From Marivita sp046591575 (GTDB lineage: Bacteria; Pseudomonadota; Alphaproteobacteria; Rhodobacterales; Rhodobacteraceae), in assembly GCF_046591575.1 (NCBI RefSeq), contig NZ_JBIQWA010000011.1, positions 48,680 through 112,679 of the forward strand: a stretch of DNA of 64,000 nt. Direction: 5' to 3'. Below are positions 45,807 to 53,625 of this stretch, in pieces. Each line of letters starts with the position of its first letter. Positions within the stretch are counted from its first letter, which is position 1. Both the position numbers and the translations under genes were made by a program. The notes under the pieces were generated by a model that was not told the origin of the DNA, made no database searches, and was given only the letters and a program-made list of their open reading frames with translations.

Positions 45807-46385
45807 ATGAGACATTTTTTGGCGGGCGTGTTGGCGCTTTTGATGGCGGCTCCGATTGGGGCGGCAGAGCTTGGAGATGATGGTCTGCACAAGCAGCCCT
45901 GGATGCGCGACACCTTTATGGACCTGCGCGAGGACCTGGCCGAAGCCAACGCCGAAGGCAAACGCCTGGTGCTGTTTTTCGAACAAAGAGGCTGCATCTA
46001 TTGCTCCAAGATGCATGAAGAGGTGTTCTCGGATGCCGAGGTCAGTGACTACATCGCCGAGAATTATTTTGTCGTTCAGATGAACCTCTATGGCGATATC
46101 GAGGTGACCGATTTCGACGGCGAAGTCCTGCCCGAGAAGGAAATGGCCCAAAGATGGCGCGTGATGTTCACGCCCAGCATCGTTTTCCTGCCGGAAGACG
46201 TGCCAGAGGATCAAACCGCATTAGAGGCGGCGGTATCGGTGATGCCGGGGGCTTTTGGAAAAGGCACCACGCTGGACATGTTCACCTGGGTCGCGGAAAA
46301 ACGCTATGCGATGGAGGATGGCGAGAATTTCCAACGCTATCACGCACGCCGCATCCAGGAGCGCGACAACAACAGTTTTGACTGA
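45807..46385 (+). CDS. soxW: Periplasmic thioredoxin SoxW
   Basis: 192 aa. The signal peptide is MRHFLAGVLALLMAAPIGAA. The thioredoxin motif lies in EQRGCIYCSKMHEE, the same CIYC as in SoxS. FTPSIVFLPED holds the cis-Pro. SoxW is the target of SoxV and reduces Sox proteins in the periplasm. AAAGGAGG stands before the ATG. A 128-bp gap with a palindrome separates it from soxX. Confidence 0.94.
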   Translation: MRHFLAGVLALLMAAPIGAAELGDDGLHKQPWMRDTFMDLREDLAEANAEGKRLVLFFEQRGCIYCSKMHEEVFSDAEVSDYIAENYFVVQMNLYGDIEVTDFDGEVLPEKEMAQRWRVMFTPSIVFLPEDVPEDQTALEAAVSVMPGAFGKGTTLDMFTWVAEKRYAMEDGENFQRYHARRIQERDNNSFD

Positions 46386-46409
46386 ACGCACGAAAAAATG
46401 ATCGCATCC

Positions 46410-46425
46410 ATTCATTTCTATGAAT
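46410..46425. promoter_or_regulatory. Candidate SoxR operator before soxX
   Basis: ATTCAT-TTCT-ATGAAT, a perfect 6-bp inverted repeat with a 4-bp spacer, also readable as ATTC-N8-GAAT, the form reported for SqrR/BigR-type repressors. It lies in the soxW-soxX gap, where SoxR is known to bind in Paracoccus. Confidence 0.65.
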
Positions 46426-46513
46426 TTGTTGTTGCGTGAATCGCGTACTGTCGCCTACGGTATGCAAAGCCAATGTCAGCCCGGGATATCGCCCGGGCGG
46501 TAAGGGAGGGACA

Positions 46514-46993
46514 ATGAAGCTAACAGGACTTACTGCAGGTATCGTGCTATGCGCAGGTGCCGCGATTGCAAATCCGGTGTCGCCGGCAGACATCGAATTC
46601 ACCGAATTCGGAGCGATCGAGACATCGCTTTCGGGTGAACCCGGTGATGCCGAACGCGGTGCGGCCATCATGGTCAATCGCGGCAAGGGCAATTGTGTGG
46701 CATGCCATGCGGTCACCGCGCTGAACGACGCCCCGTTCCATGGAGAGGTCGGACCGACCCTTGACGGGATCGGCGGGTTTCGCAGTGTAGAAGAATTGCG
46801 CGGCATCATCGCAAATGCAAAAATGATGTTCGAGGGCACAATGATGCCAGCGTTTTATAAAACAAGCGGCTTTATCCGCCCGGGGGACGGCTACACGGGG
46901 AAAGCTGCAAAAGAAGAAGACCTGACGCCAATCCTGACGGCGCAGGAAATCGAAGATGTGGTGGCGTTCCTGATGACGCTTCAGGACAGCTGA
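46514..46993 (+). CDS. soxX: SoxX, monohaem cytochrome c subunit of SoxXA
   Basis: 159 aa from the ATG at 46514, with GGGAGGG upstream. Signal peptide to about residue 19 (AAIAN). The haem-binding Cys-X2-Cys-His is at 61-65 (GNCVACHAV), and the axial Met is in GTMMPAFY. With SoxA it joins thiosulfate to the SoxY Cys and takes the two electrons. Confidence 0.96.
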   Translation: MKLTGLTAGIVLCAGAAIANPVSPADIEFTEFGAIETSLSGEPGDAERGAAIMVNRGKGNCVACHAVTALNDAPFHGEVGPTLDGIGGFRSVEELRGIIANAKMMFEGTMMPAFYKTSGFIRPGDGYTGKAAKEEDLTPILTAQEIEDVVAFLMTLQDS

Positions 46994-47023
46994 ACCGCAC
47001 CGCACAGAATTAGGAGATACGAC

Positions 47024-47452
47024 ATGGAGTTTACAAGACGCGAAACCCTTGCCTTGGCCGGGGCTGCTGCGCTGACATTTGCGCTGCCATTCCGCGCCAG
47101 CGCGGCAACAGAGGCAGCGACAAATGATGCGATCAATGCCTTTACCGGCGGCGCAGACCTTGCCGATAGCGGTGTTGAGCTGATCGCACCCGAAATTGCC
47201 GAAAACGGCAACACCGTGCCGATCGAGGTGTCCGCACCTGGCGCGACAGCCATTATGGTGCTGGCAACGGGCAACCCGACACCGGGCGTCGCGACGTTCA
47301 ACTTTGGACCGCTGGCCGCGTCCCAATCTGCAAGCACGCGCATGCGTCTTGCCGGAACGCAGGATGTTCTTGCCATTGCCAAACTGGCCGACGGCAGCTT
47401 TGCGCGCAGCGCCAAAACCGTAAAAGTGACCATCGGCGGCTGCGGCGGCTAA
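47024..47452 (+). CDS. soxY: SoxY, sulfur-substrate carrier subunit
   Basis: 142 aa. The N-terminus has a twin-Arg signal (MEFTRRETLALAGAAALTFA). The protein ends in IGGCGG, the swinging-arm Cys that carries the sulfur intermediates. It pairs with SoxZ, encoded 31 bp downstream, and shuttles between SoxXA, SoxB and SoxCD. AGGAG precedes the ATG. Confidence 0.97.
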   Translation: MEFTRRETLALAGAAALTFALPFRASAATEAATNDAINAFTGGADLADSGVELIAPEIAENGNTVPIEVSAPGATAIMVLATGNPTPGVATFNFGPLAASQSASTRMRLAGTQDVLAIAKLADGSFARSAKTVKVTIGGCGG

Positions 47453-47483
47453 GGTCAACACTCAGGATTTCAGGAGAAATAAC

Positions 47484-47813
47484 ATGGCATCAGGTGTAAA
47501 ACCCCGCGTCAAGGTTCCGAAAACAGCCGCTGTCGGCGATGCGATTACCATCAAAACGCTGATCAGCCACCCGATGGAGTCGGGTCAGCGCAAAGACAAA
47601 GACGGAAACCCCATTCCCCGGTCGATCATCAATCGCTTTACCTGCGATTTCAACGGACAGAATGTGGTCGACGTCACATTGGAACCCGCGATTTCGACCA
47701 ATCCATATATCGAGTTTGAATCCACCGTGCCCGACGCCGGTGAATTCAAATTCACATGGTACGATGATGATGGTTCCGTTTACGAAGACAGCAAAGCAAT
47801 CGCCATCGGCTGA
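47484..47813 (+). CDS. soxZ: SoxZ, partner of SoxY
   Basis: 109 aa, immunoglobulin-like fold, no signal peptide. It would be exported with SoxY by the Tat route. Family features are KTLISHPMESGQRKDKDGN and TFTWYDDDG-like FKFTWYDDDGSVYED. AGGAGAAATAAC precedes the ATG. Confidence 0.96.
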   Translation: MASGVKPRVKVPKTAAVGDAITIKTLISHPMESGQRKDKDGNPIPRSIINRFTCDFNGQNVVDVTLEPAISTNPYIEFESTVPDAGEFKFTWYDDDGSVYEDSKAIAIG

Positions 47814-47896
47814 TACTGTTCCTGCCCCCGATAAGGGGCAGGGCACCTTGAGCCGCTGCAAAGAGAGTGGCGATAAGCCTTTTGGGAGGGACAAGA

Positions 47897-48751
47897 ATGA
47901 AATTCAAGGCAATGACGGCGCTGTGCGCCACGCTTGCCATCGCAGCACCAGTGGTGATCGCTGGTGGCGCAGATGACGACACGCTCGCCATCGACGGTCA
48001 GGAGATGATCTCCAAGACAGCCGCGCCTGCGCATATGAGTGACACCAGTGTGAGCACGATCATGTCCGGCTGGCATTTTCGGGAGGACGACACGCAGGCC
48101 ATGCAAATGGACACGTTCGACAACCCCGGCATGATCTTTGTCGATCAGGCGATAGATACGTGGAACACGGTCGAGGGCAGTGCCGAGAAAGCCTGCGCCT
48201 CTTGCCACGAAGGCCCGGAATCCATGGAAGGCGTACGCGCAGTGTATCCCAAGTGGAATGAAGAGGCCGGAGAGGTCCGCACGCTTGCGATGCAGATCAA
48301 CGATTGTCGCACAGAGCGCATGGGCGCAGAGCCCTACAAGTATGACGGCAGTCAGATGACCGCGATGGAAGCGCTTATCTCGGTGCAGTCGCGTGGCATG
48401 CCCGTCAATGTGGCGATCGACGGACCCGCCGCCGAGACATGGGAGAAGGGCAAGGAAATCTACTACACCCGGTATGGCCAGCTTGAGCTGTCCTGCGCGA
48501 ATTGCCATGAAGACAATTATGGCAATTACATCCGCGCCGATCACCTGAGCCAAGGCCAGATCAATGGATTTCCGACCTATCGCCTCAAACAAGCCAAGCT
48601 GATTCAACAGCACAACCGCTTTAAGGGGTGCATCCGCGATACGCGTGCCGAAACCTTTAGCCCCGGCTCGCCTGAATTTGTGGCGCTGGAGCTGTATGTT
48701 GCATCGCGCGGCAATGGTTTGTCGGTCGAGGCACCGTCCGTCCGCAACTAA
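47897..48751 (+). CDS. soxA: SoxA, dihaem cytochrome c catalytic subunit of SoxXA
   Basis: 284 aa from the ATG at 47897, with GGGAGGG ahead. Signal peptide to about residue 23. Two haem motifs: Cys100-His104 (ACASCHEG) and Cys200-His204 (SCANCHED). The active-site Cys245 in RFKGCIRDTR is the ligand that becomes persulfidated. SoxA with SoxX forms the thiosulfate-SoxY conjugating enzyme. A clear terminator follows, before soxB. Confidence 0.97.
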   Translation: MKFKAMTALCATLAIAAPVVIAGGADDDTLAIDGQEMISKTAAPAHMSDTSVSTIMSGWHFREDDTQAMQMDTFDNPGMIFVDQAIDTWNTVEGSAEKACASCHEGPESMEGVRAVYPKWNEEAGEVRTLAMQINDCRTERMGAEPYKYDGSQMTAMEALISVQSRGMPVNVAIDGPAAETWEKGKEIYYTRYGQLELSCANCHEDNYGNYIRADHLSQGQINGFPTYRLKQAKLIQQHNRFKGCIRDTRAETFSPGSPEFVALELYVASRGNGLSVEAPSVRN

Positions 48752-48758
48752 ACACGTC

Positions 48759-48792
48759 GACCCCGTAGCTTTCGAGGCGCGGGGTCTTTTTT
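48759..48792 (+). terminator. Hairpin terminator between soxA and soxB
   Basis: GACCCCG (48759-48765) pairs with CGGGGTC (48780-48786), followed by six T. It lies inside the sox operon and would lower expression of soxB onward relative to soxXYZA unless soxB has its own promoter in the 57 bp that follow. Confidence 0.85.
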
Positions 48793-48849
48793 GCTTAAAC
48801 TCATTCACACATGCGAATGTGTGACGGGAAACCCCAAAAGGCCCATCCC

Positions 48850-50547
48850 ATGATCTCAAGACGCGATTTTCTTCAAGTGTCGATGGCTGCTTCTGCTGTG
48901 GTCGGCGCGTCCGGCTTTGGCAATTGGTCGCGATTGGCGGCTCAGCAAGCATTGACGCAAGACCAGCTTTTGCAGTTCGACACGTTCGGCAACGTCTCTC
49001 TGATCCACGTCACCGACATTCACGCTCAGCTCAAGCCGATCTATTTCCGCGAACCTTCGATGAATATCGGCGTGGGCGACAATCGCGGAGCGGTGCCCCA
49101 TGTCACTGGTGCGGATTTTCGCAAACTCTATGGCATAGATGACGGCAGCCCGTCGCATTACGCGCTCAGCTCGGGTGATTTCTCCTCCCTGGCCCAGGCT
49201 TATGGGCGTGTCGGTGGTCTGGATCGCGTGGCCACGGTGGTTAACGCGATCCGCGCTGACCGGCCGGATGCGCTTTTGCTGGATGGCGGCGATACATGGC
49301 ACGGCTCGTATACCTGCTACAAAACCGAAGGCCAGGACATGGTCAACGTGATGAATGGGCTCAAGCCTGATGCGATGACGTTCCACTGGGAATTCACGCT
49401 GGGCTCTGATCGTGTGGCCGAGATTGTCGAAGGCCTGCCGTTTGCGGCGTTGGGTCAGAACATCTTTGACGCGGAATGGGATGAACCCGCAGAATTGTTC
49501 CCGCCTTATCAGTTCTTTGAGCGCGGTGGCGTCAAGATCGCAGTGATTGGTCAGGCTTTCCCCTACATGCCGATTGCCAATCCCGGCTGGATGTTCCCGG
49601 AATACTCTTTTGGAATCCGGGATCAAAACATGCAGGCCATGGTCGACGAGGTTCGCGCCCAAGGGGCCGAGTGTGTCGTCTGCCTGAGCCATAATGGTTT
49701 TGACGTAGACAAGAAAATGGCCAGCATCGTCACCGGTATTGACGTGATCCTGTCGGGTCACACGCATGATGCCCTGCCGGAACCGGTTTTGGTGGGCGAC
49801 ACCATCGTCGTGGCCTCTGGGTCGAACGGCAAATTTGTCAGCCGCGTGGATCTGGATATTCAGAACGGCCGGATGATGGGCTTCCGCCACAAGCTGATCC
49901 CGATCTTCTCGGATGTGATCACACCGGATGCGGATATGACCGCACTGATCGACGCGCAGCGTGCGCCGTTCAAAGCGGATCTGGAAGAGGTGATCGGACA
50001 GACCGACAGCCTTCTTTACCGTCGCGGCAATTTTAACGGAACCTGGGATGATCTGATCTGTGACGCCCTGATCAGCGAGCGCGAAGCAGACATTGCCATG
50101 TCGCCGGGCGTGCGTTGGGGGCCAAGCCTGATTCCGGGTGATGACATCACGCGGGAAGATATCTGGAACGTCACGTCGATGACCTATGGCAAGGCCTATC
50201 GGTCGGAAATGACGGGCGAATTCATCAAGGTGATCCTTGAAGACGTGGCCGACAATATCTTTAACCCGGACCCCTATTACCAGCAAGGCGGCGATATGGT
50301 GCGGATCGGGGGCATGGGATACCGCATTGATGTGCGCAAGCCTCAAGGCGAGCGGATCAGCGACATGACCCTTCTCAAGACCGGCGAAGCCATTGATCCT
50401 GCTCGGAATTATGTGGTCGCCGGTTGGGCGTCCGTCAACGAAGGCACCGAAGGTCCGCAAATTTGGGACGTTGTCGAAGCGCATATCAAAAAGCTTGGCA
50501 CCGTCACCGTGAATGAAAACACCAGCGTCACTGTTGTGGGCGCGTAA
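48850..50547 (+). CDS. soxB: SoxB, thiol sulfate esterase (di-manganese)
   Basis: 565 aa from the ATG at 48850. Tat signal ISRRDFLQVSMAASAVV. Metal-binding motifs of the 5'-nucleotidase fold are present: IHVTDIHAQL, LDGGDTWHGS, TFHWEFTLGSD, CLSHNGFDVD and LSGHTHDALP. SoxB hydrolyses the sulfonate from SoxY-bound intermediates, releasing sulfate. An in-frame ATG at 48811 is too far upstream of the Tat signal to be used. soxC begins 18 bp downstream. Confidence 0.97.
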   Translation: MISRRDFLQVSMAASAVVGASGFGNWSRLAAQQALTQDQLLQFDTFGNVSLIHVTDIHAQLKPIYFREPSMNIGVGDNRGAVPHVTGADFRKLYGIDDGSPSHYALSSGDFSSLAQAYGRVGGLDRVATVVNAIRADRPDALLLDGGDTWHGSYTCYKTEGQDMVNVMNGLKPDAMTFHWEFTLGSDRVAEIVEGLPFAALGQNIFDAEWDEPAELFPPYQFFERGGVKIAVIGQAFPYMPIANPGWMFPEYSFGIRDQNMQAMVDEVRAQGAECVVCLSHNGFDVDKKMASIVTGIDVILSGHTHDALPEPVLVGDTIVVASGSNGKFVSRVDLDIQNGRMMGFRHKLIPIFSDVITPDADMTALIDAQRAPFKADLEEVIGQTDSLLYRRGNFNGTWDDLICDALISEREADIAMSPGVRWGPSLIPGDDITREDIWNVTSMTYGKAYRSEMTGEFIKVILEDVADNIFNPDPYYQQGGDMVRIGGMGYRIDVRKPQGERISDMTLLKTGEAIDPARNYVVAGWASVNEGTEGPQIWDVVEAHIKKLGTVTVNENTSVTVVGA

Positions 50548-50565
50548 TCAATCGGAGTGTGAGAT

Positions 50566-51840
50566 ATGTCTGATATCTTCAAACCCTCCCGCCGTGCATT
50601 TTTGCGCGGCTCTGCTGCGGCAGCGGCCGGGATCACAGCTGGGGCCGCGGCGCGGGCTGACACACCTGATCCGCTGATCACCGAGGTGCAGGATTGGGCC
50701 ATGTCGTTTGGCGACGGAGTGGATGTCACGCCCTATGGGTTGCCCATCGAATACGAGAGCGATGTTGTCCGGCGGAATGTGGAATGGCTGACCGCCGACA
50801 CCACAAGCTCGATCAACTTTACCCCAATCCACGCCCTGGACGGCACGATCACGCCCCAGGGCTGCGCGTTCGAACGTCACCATTCAGGTGCGATTGAGCT
50901 GCGCAAGCAGGATTATCGACTGATGATCAATGGCTTGGTCGATACGCCTTTGGTGTTCACCTATGAGGATTTGGAGCGGTTCCCGCGTGAAAACCATGTG
51001 TATTTCTGTGAATGTGCGGCCAATACCGGCATGGAATGGGCCGGTGCGCAATTAAACGGCGCGCAATTCACCCACGGCATGATTCACAACATGGAATATA
51101 CCGGAGTGTCGCTGCGCACGCTTTTGACCGAAGCGGGATTGGACGCGGCGGGCGATCTGTCTGACAAATGGGTCTATGTGGAAGGGGCCGATGCGTCGTC
51201 AAACGGGCGCTCCATTCCGATGGAAAAGGCGCTGGACGATGTTCTTGTCGCGTTCAAGGCCAATGGAGAGGCGTTGCGCAAAGAGCATGGCTATCCCGTG
51301 CGCCTTGTCGTTCCGGGATGGGAGGGCAACCTTTGGGTCAAATGGTTGCGCCGGATCGAGGTCACGGCCAACGCGGTGGAAAGCCGCGAGGAGACGTCGA
51401 AATACACCGACACACTGGAAGACGGCACCAGCCGCAAATGGACGTGGGTGATGGATGCGAAATCCGTCATCACGTCGCCAAGTCCGCAATCGCCGATCAC
51501 ACATGGCGCGGGTCCGTTGGTGATCTCGGGTCTGGCGTGGTCAGGCCACGGGGCCATCACCCGCGTGGACGTGTCCAAAGACGGTGGCATCACCTGGGAG
51601 ACCGCTCGCCTGGCCAAACCGGGTGAGAAGATGGCGTTGACCCGGTTCTATCTGGACACGGATTGGGATGGCGAAGAGATGCTGCTTCAGGCGCGTGCGG
51701 TTGATGAGACCGGTTATGTCCAGCCCACCAAAGACCAGCTGCGCGAAGTGCGCGGCGAAAATTCGATCTATCACAATAATTGCATTCAGACCTGGCATGT
51801 CATGCCCAATGGGGAGGCGGAAAATGTTGAAGTTTCCTAA
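50566..51840 (+). CDS. soxC: SoxC, molybdenum sulfane dehydrogenase subunit
   Basis: 424 aa, sulfite-oxidase family. Tat signal KPSRRAFLRGSAAAAAGITA. The Moco-binding Cys is Cys150 in VYFCECAANTG. The dimerisation domain is in the C-terminal third (GHGAITRVDVSKDGGITWE). SoxCD oxidises the sulfane sulfur on SoxY, yielding six electrons per thiosulfate. The soxD start lies inside the end of this gene (17-bp overlap). Confidence 0.97.
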   Translation: MSDIFKPSRRAFLRGSAAAAAGITAGAAARADTPDPLITEVQDWAMSFGDGVDVTPYGLPIEYESDVVRRNVEWLTADTTSSINFTPIHALDGTITPQGCAFERHHSGAIELRKQDYRLMINGLVDTPLVFTYEDLERFPRENHVYFCECAANTGMEWAGAQLNGAQFTHGMIHNMEYTGVSLRTLLTEAGLDAAGDLSDKWVYVEGADASSNGRSIPMEKALDDVLVAFKANGEALRKEHGYPVRLVVPGWEGNLWVKWLRRIEVTANAVESREETSKYTDTLEDGTSRKWTWVMDAKSVITSPSPQSPITHGAGPLVISGLAWSGHGAITRVDVSKDGGITWETARLAKPGEKMALTRFYLDTDWDGEEMLLQARAVDETGYVQPTKDQLREVRGENSIYHNNCIQTWHVMPNGEAENVEVS

Positions 51841-52468
51841 AGTTATCTGTGGCGCGGCGCTGCTTGCGACAACGGCGATGCTCTCGACACAGGCGCTGGC
51901 GCAGGACAAGCTGGGGCTTGGCCGCGCGGCCCTGCCAGAGGAAATCGCCGCCTGGGATGTGGATGTCAGCCCCGATGGAACCGGTCTGCCGGTGGGGTCT
52001 GGCTCCGTCGAAGACGGCGAGATGATCTTTTCCGACTATTGTGCGGTGTGCCACGGTGAATTTGCCGAAGGTGTCGACAATTGGCCGGAACTGGCCGGCG
52101 GTGAAGGCACGCTTGCCGATCAAGACCCGGTGAAAACAGTGGGCAGCTACTGGCCATACCTGTCAACCGCATGGGACTATGTCCACCGCTCCATGCCCTA
52201 TGGCAGCGCGCAGATCCTGAGTGACGATGAAGTATATGCGATTGTGGCGTATATTCTTTATTCGAACTTTCTTGTTGAGGACGATTTTGTTCTGTCGAAC
52301 GAAAATTTCCTTGAAGTGGAGATGCCGAATGCCGATGGCTTTATCGTCGATGACCGGGCCGAAACCGAATATCCTATGTGGCGCACAGAGCCGTGTATGG
52401 AGAACTGCAAAGACAGCGTCGAGATCACGATGCGGTCGTCTGTTCTGAATGTGACCCCCGAAGATTAA
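51824..52468 (+). CDS. soxD: SoxD, truncated to a single-haem cytochrome c
   Basis: 214 aa from the ATG at 51824, overlapping soxC, with GGGGAGG ahead. Signal peptide to about residue 27 (STQALAQ). One haem motif, Cys73-His77 (DYCAVCHGE), and a C-terminal part ending PCMENCKDSVEITMRSSVLN and VTPED. SoxD proteins are normally about 350-400 aa with two cytochrome domains. Here the stop at 52466-52468 falls at the inter-domain linker. The first domain, which contacts SoxC, is intact and looks functional; the second is a pseudogene remnant in another frame just downstream. Confidence 0.92.
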   Translation: MLKFPKVICGAALLATTAMLSTQALAQDKLGLGRAALPEEIAAWDVDVSPDGTGLPVGSGSVEDGEMIFSDYCAVCHGEFAEGVDNWPELAGGEGTLADQDPVKTVGSYWPYLSTAWDYVHRSMPYGSAQILSDDEVYAIVAYILYSNFLVEDDFVLSNENFLEVEMPNADGFIVDDRAETEYPMWRTEPCMENCKDSVEITMRSSVLNVTPED

Positions 52469-52869
52469 GTTATCGCACGGCGTCAATCGAAACGGCGCGA
52501 GCTGACCACAATGGGGGTGTTGCAGGTGTTCAAACGCCCGCAACACCCTGTCTGGGTGAAATTTTACGGGCCGCAGGCGAAAAAGTATTTGGCAAATGCG
52601 AAGCACTTCATCACATTGGAGGTGGGGAGAAGACCTGTGATTTTTCTGTGCTGAACGACATCATCGGGCGCGATATTGCGGCGATGGATAGGGTCAGAGG
52701 CGACAAGGGTCTTGCGGGAACGGACGGTTTTTGAACGGAGGATGCTTTGATTGCATGTCTTGAACACCCGCGCGCCTTTTCAGAAGGCCCGAAAGTAAGT
52801 GTCGCCACATGTCGCAAACCCGAAAATGGGGCTGGTGGTCCGAAGTATCTCATGACTACTGCGAATTAA
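52469..52869 (+). pseudogene. Remnant of the second cytochrome c domain of soxD
   Basis: Read in frame 1 (codons from 52493), this stretch gives a Pro/Ala linker, then AGEKVFGKCEALHHIGGGEK, LNDIIGR, a stop TGA at 52732-52734, then TEDALIACLEHPRAF, RKPENG, KYLMTTAN and TAA at 52867-52869. This is the outline of a class I cytochrome c domain. The second Cys of CxxCH is Leu (codon 52606-52608), the usual GP segment is lost, and the internal stop stands where Trp-Thr-Glu is common. The frame is +2 relative to soxD, so at least one frameshift came between. The soxE start is three bases after the old stop, so original soxD-soxE spacing is kept. Confidence 0.85.
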
Positions 52870-52872
52870 GCA

Positions 52873-53583
52873 GTGCTGCGCGGTTTCATAACGTCCCTTT
52901 GCCTTGCGCTGCCCGTGGGCGGCGCATTGGCTGAGGAAGAGGCGATCCCATTGGGCGATGCCGATCGGGGCGCAGAGATTTATGCGCAATGCAGTGGCTG
53001 CCATATGGTGGGGCCTGATGCGACAAGCGGCATTGGCCCACCGCTGAACGGGGTGTTTGACCGCAGGGCAGGCGCAATTGAAGGCTTCTTTTATTCCAAG
53101 AGCCTCAAACGGGCGGCCGCCGATGGTCTGGTCTGGGATCTGGAGCATCTCGACGCCTATATCGAAAATCCGAAAGCGCTGGTCAGCGGGACACGGATGT
53201 CCTTTCGCGGGATAGATGATCCGCAAGACCGGAGCGATCTTCTGGCCTATCTGCGCCTGTATTCCGACAATCCGCAGAACATCCCCGAAGCAGCCCCCAC
53301 CGCGCAGGCGGTGGAGGTGGCGTTGCCTGCTGATATTCTGGAAATTGTGGGGGATGCCGAATACGGCGAATACCTGTCAAGCGAATGCAAGACCTGTCAT
53401 CAACGGGACGGGTCGGATCAGGGCATTCCGTCAATCACCCTGTGGCCCGAGGAAGATTTCGTTGTTGCGATGCATGCGTATAAACAAAAAATCCGGCCTC
53501 ATCCGGTGATGCAAATGATGGCAAGCCGATTGTCCGCAGAAGAAATCGCCGCGCTTGCTGCATATTTTGCAAAGCTTGAATAA
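52873..53583 (+). CDS. soxE: SoxE, dihaem cytochrome c
   Basis: 236 aa from a GTG at 52873; no other start precedes the signal peptide (LRGFITSLCLALPVGGALA). Two haem motifs: Cys40-His44 (QCSGCH) and Cys172-His176 (ECKTCH). SoxE is the cytochrome partner of the flavoprotein SoxF. No strong ribosome site is visible. Its position three bases after the former soxD stop suggests it was once translated by coupling, which the soxD truncation would have broken. Confidence 0.93.
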   Translation: MLRGFITSLCLALPVGGALAEEEAIPLGDADRGAEIYAQCSGCHMVGPDATSGIGPPLNGVFDRRAGAIEGFFYSKSLKRAAADGLVWDLEHLDAYIENPKALVSGTRMSFRGIDDPQDRSDLLAYLRLYSDNPQNIPEAAPTAQAVEVALPADILEIVGDAEYGEYLSSECKTCHQRDGSDQGIPSITLWPEEDFVVAMHAYKQKIRPHPVMQMMASRLSAEEIAALAAYFAKLE

Positions 53584-53625
53584 CCCCGGTTCACCGGCGG
53601 AAAATATTTCAAAGGGAGGAAAGAC

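Noticed and set aside
48856..50484. 542-codon open frame on the minus strand
   Set aside because: It lies wholly opposite soxB, whose motifs and length are certain. It has no ribosome site and an Arg/His/Asp-rich composition typical of the reverse of a GC-rich gene.
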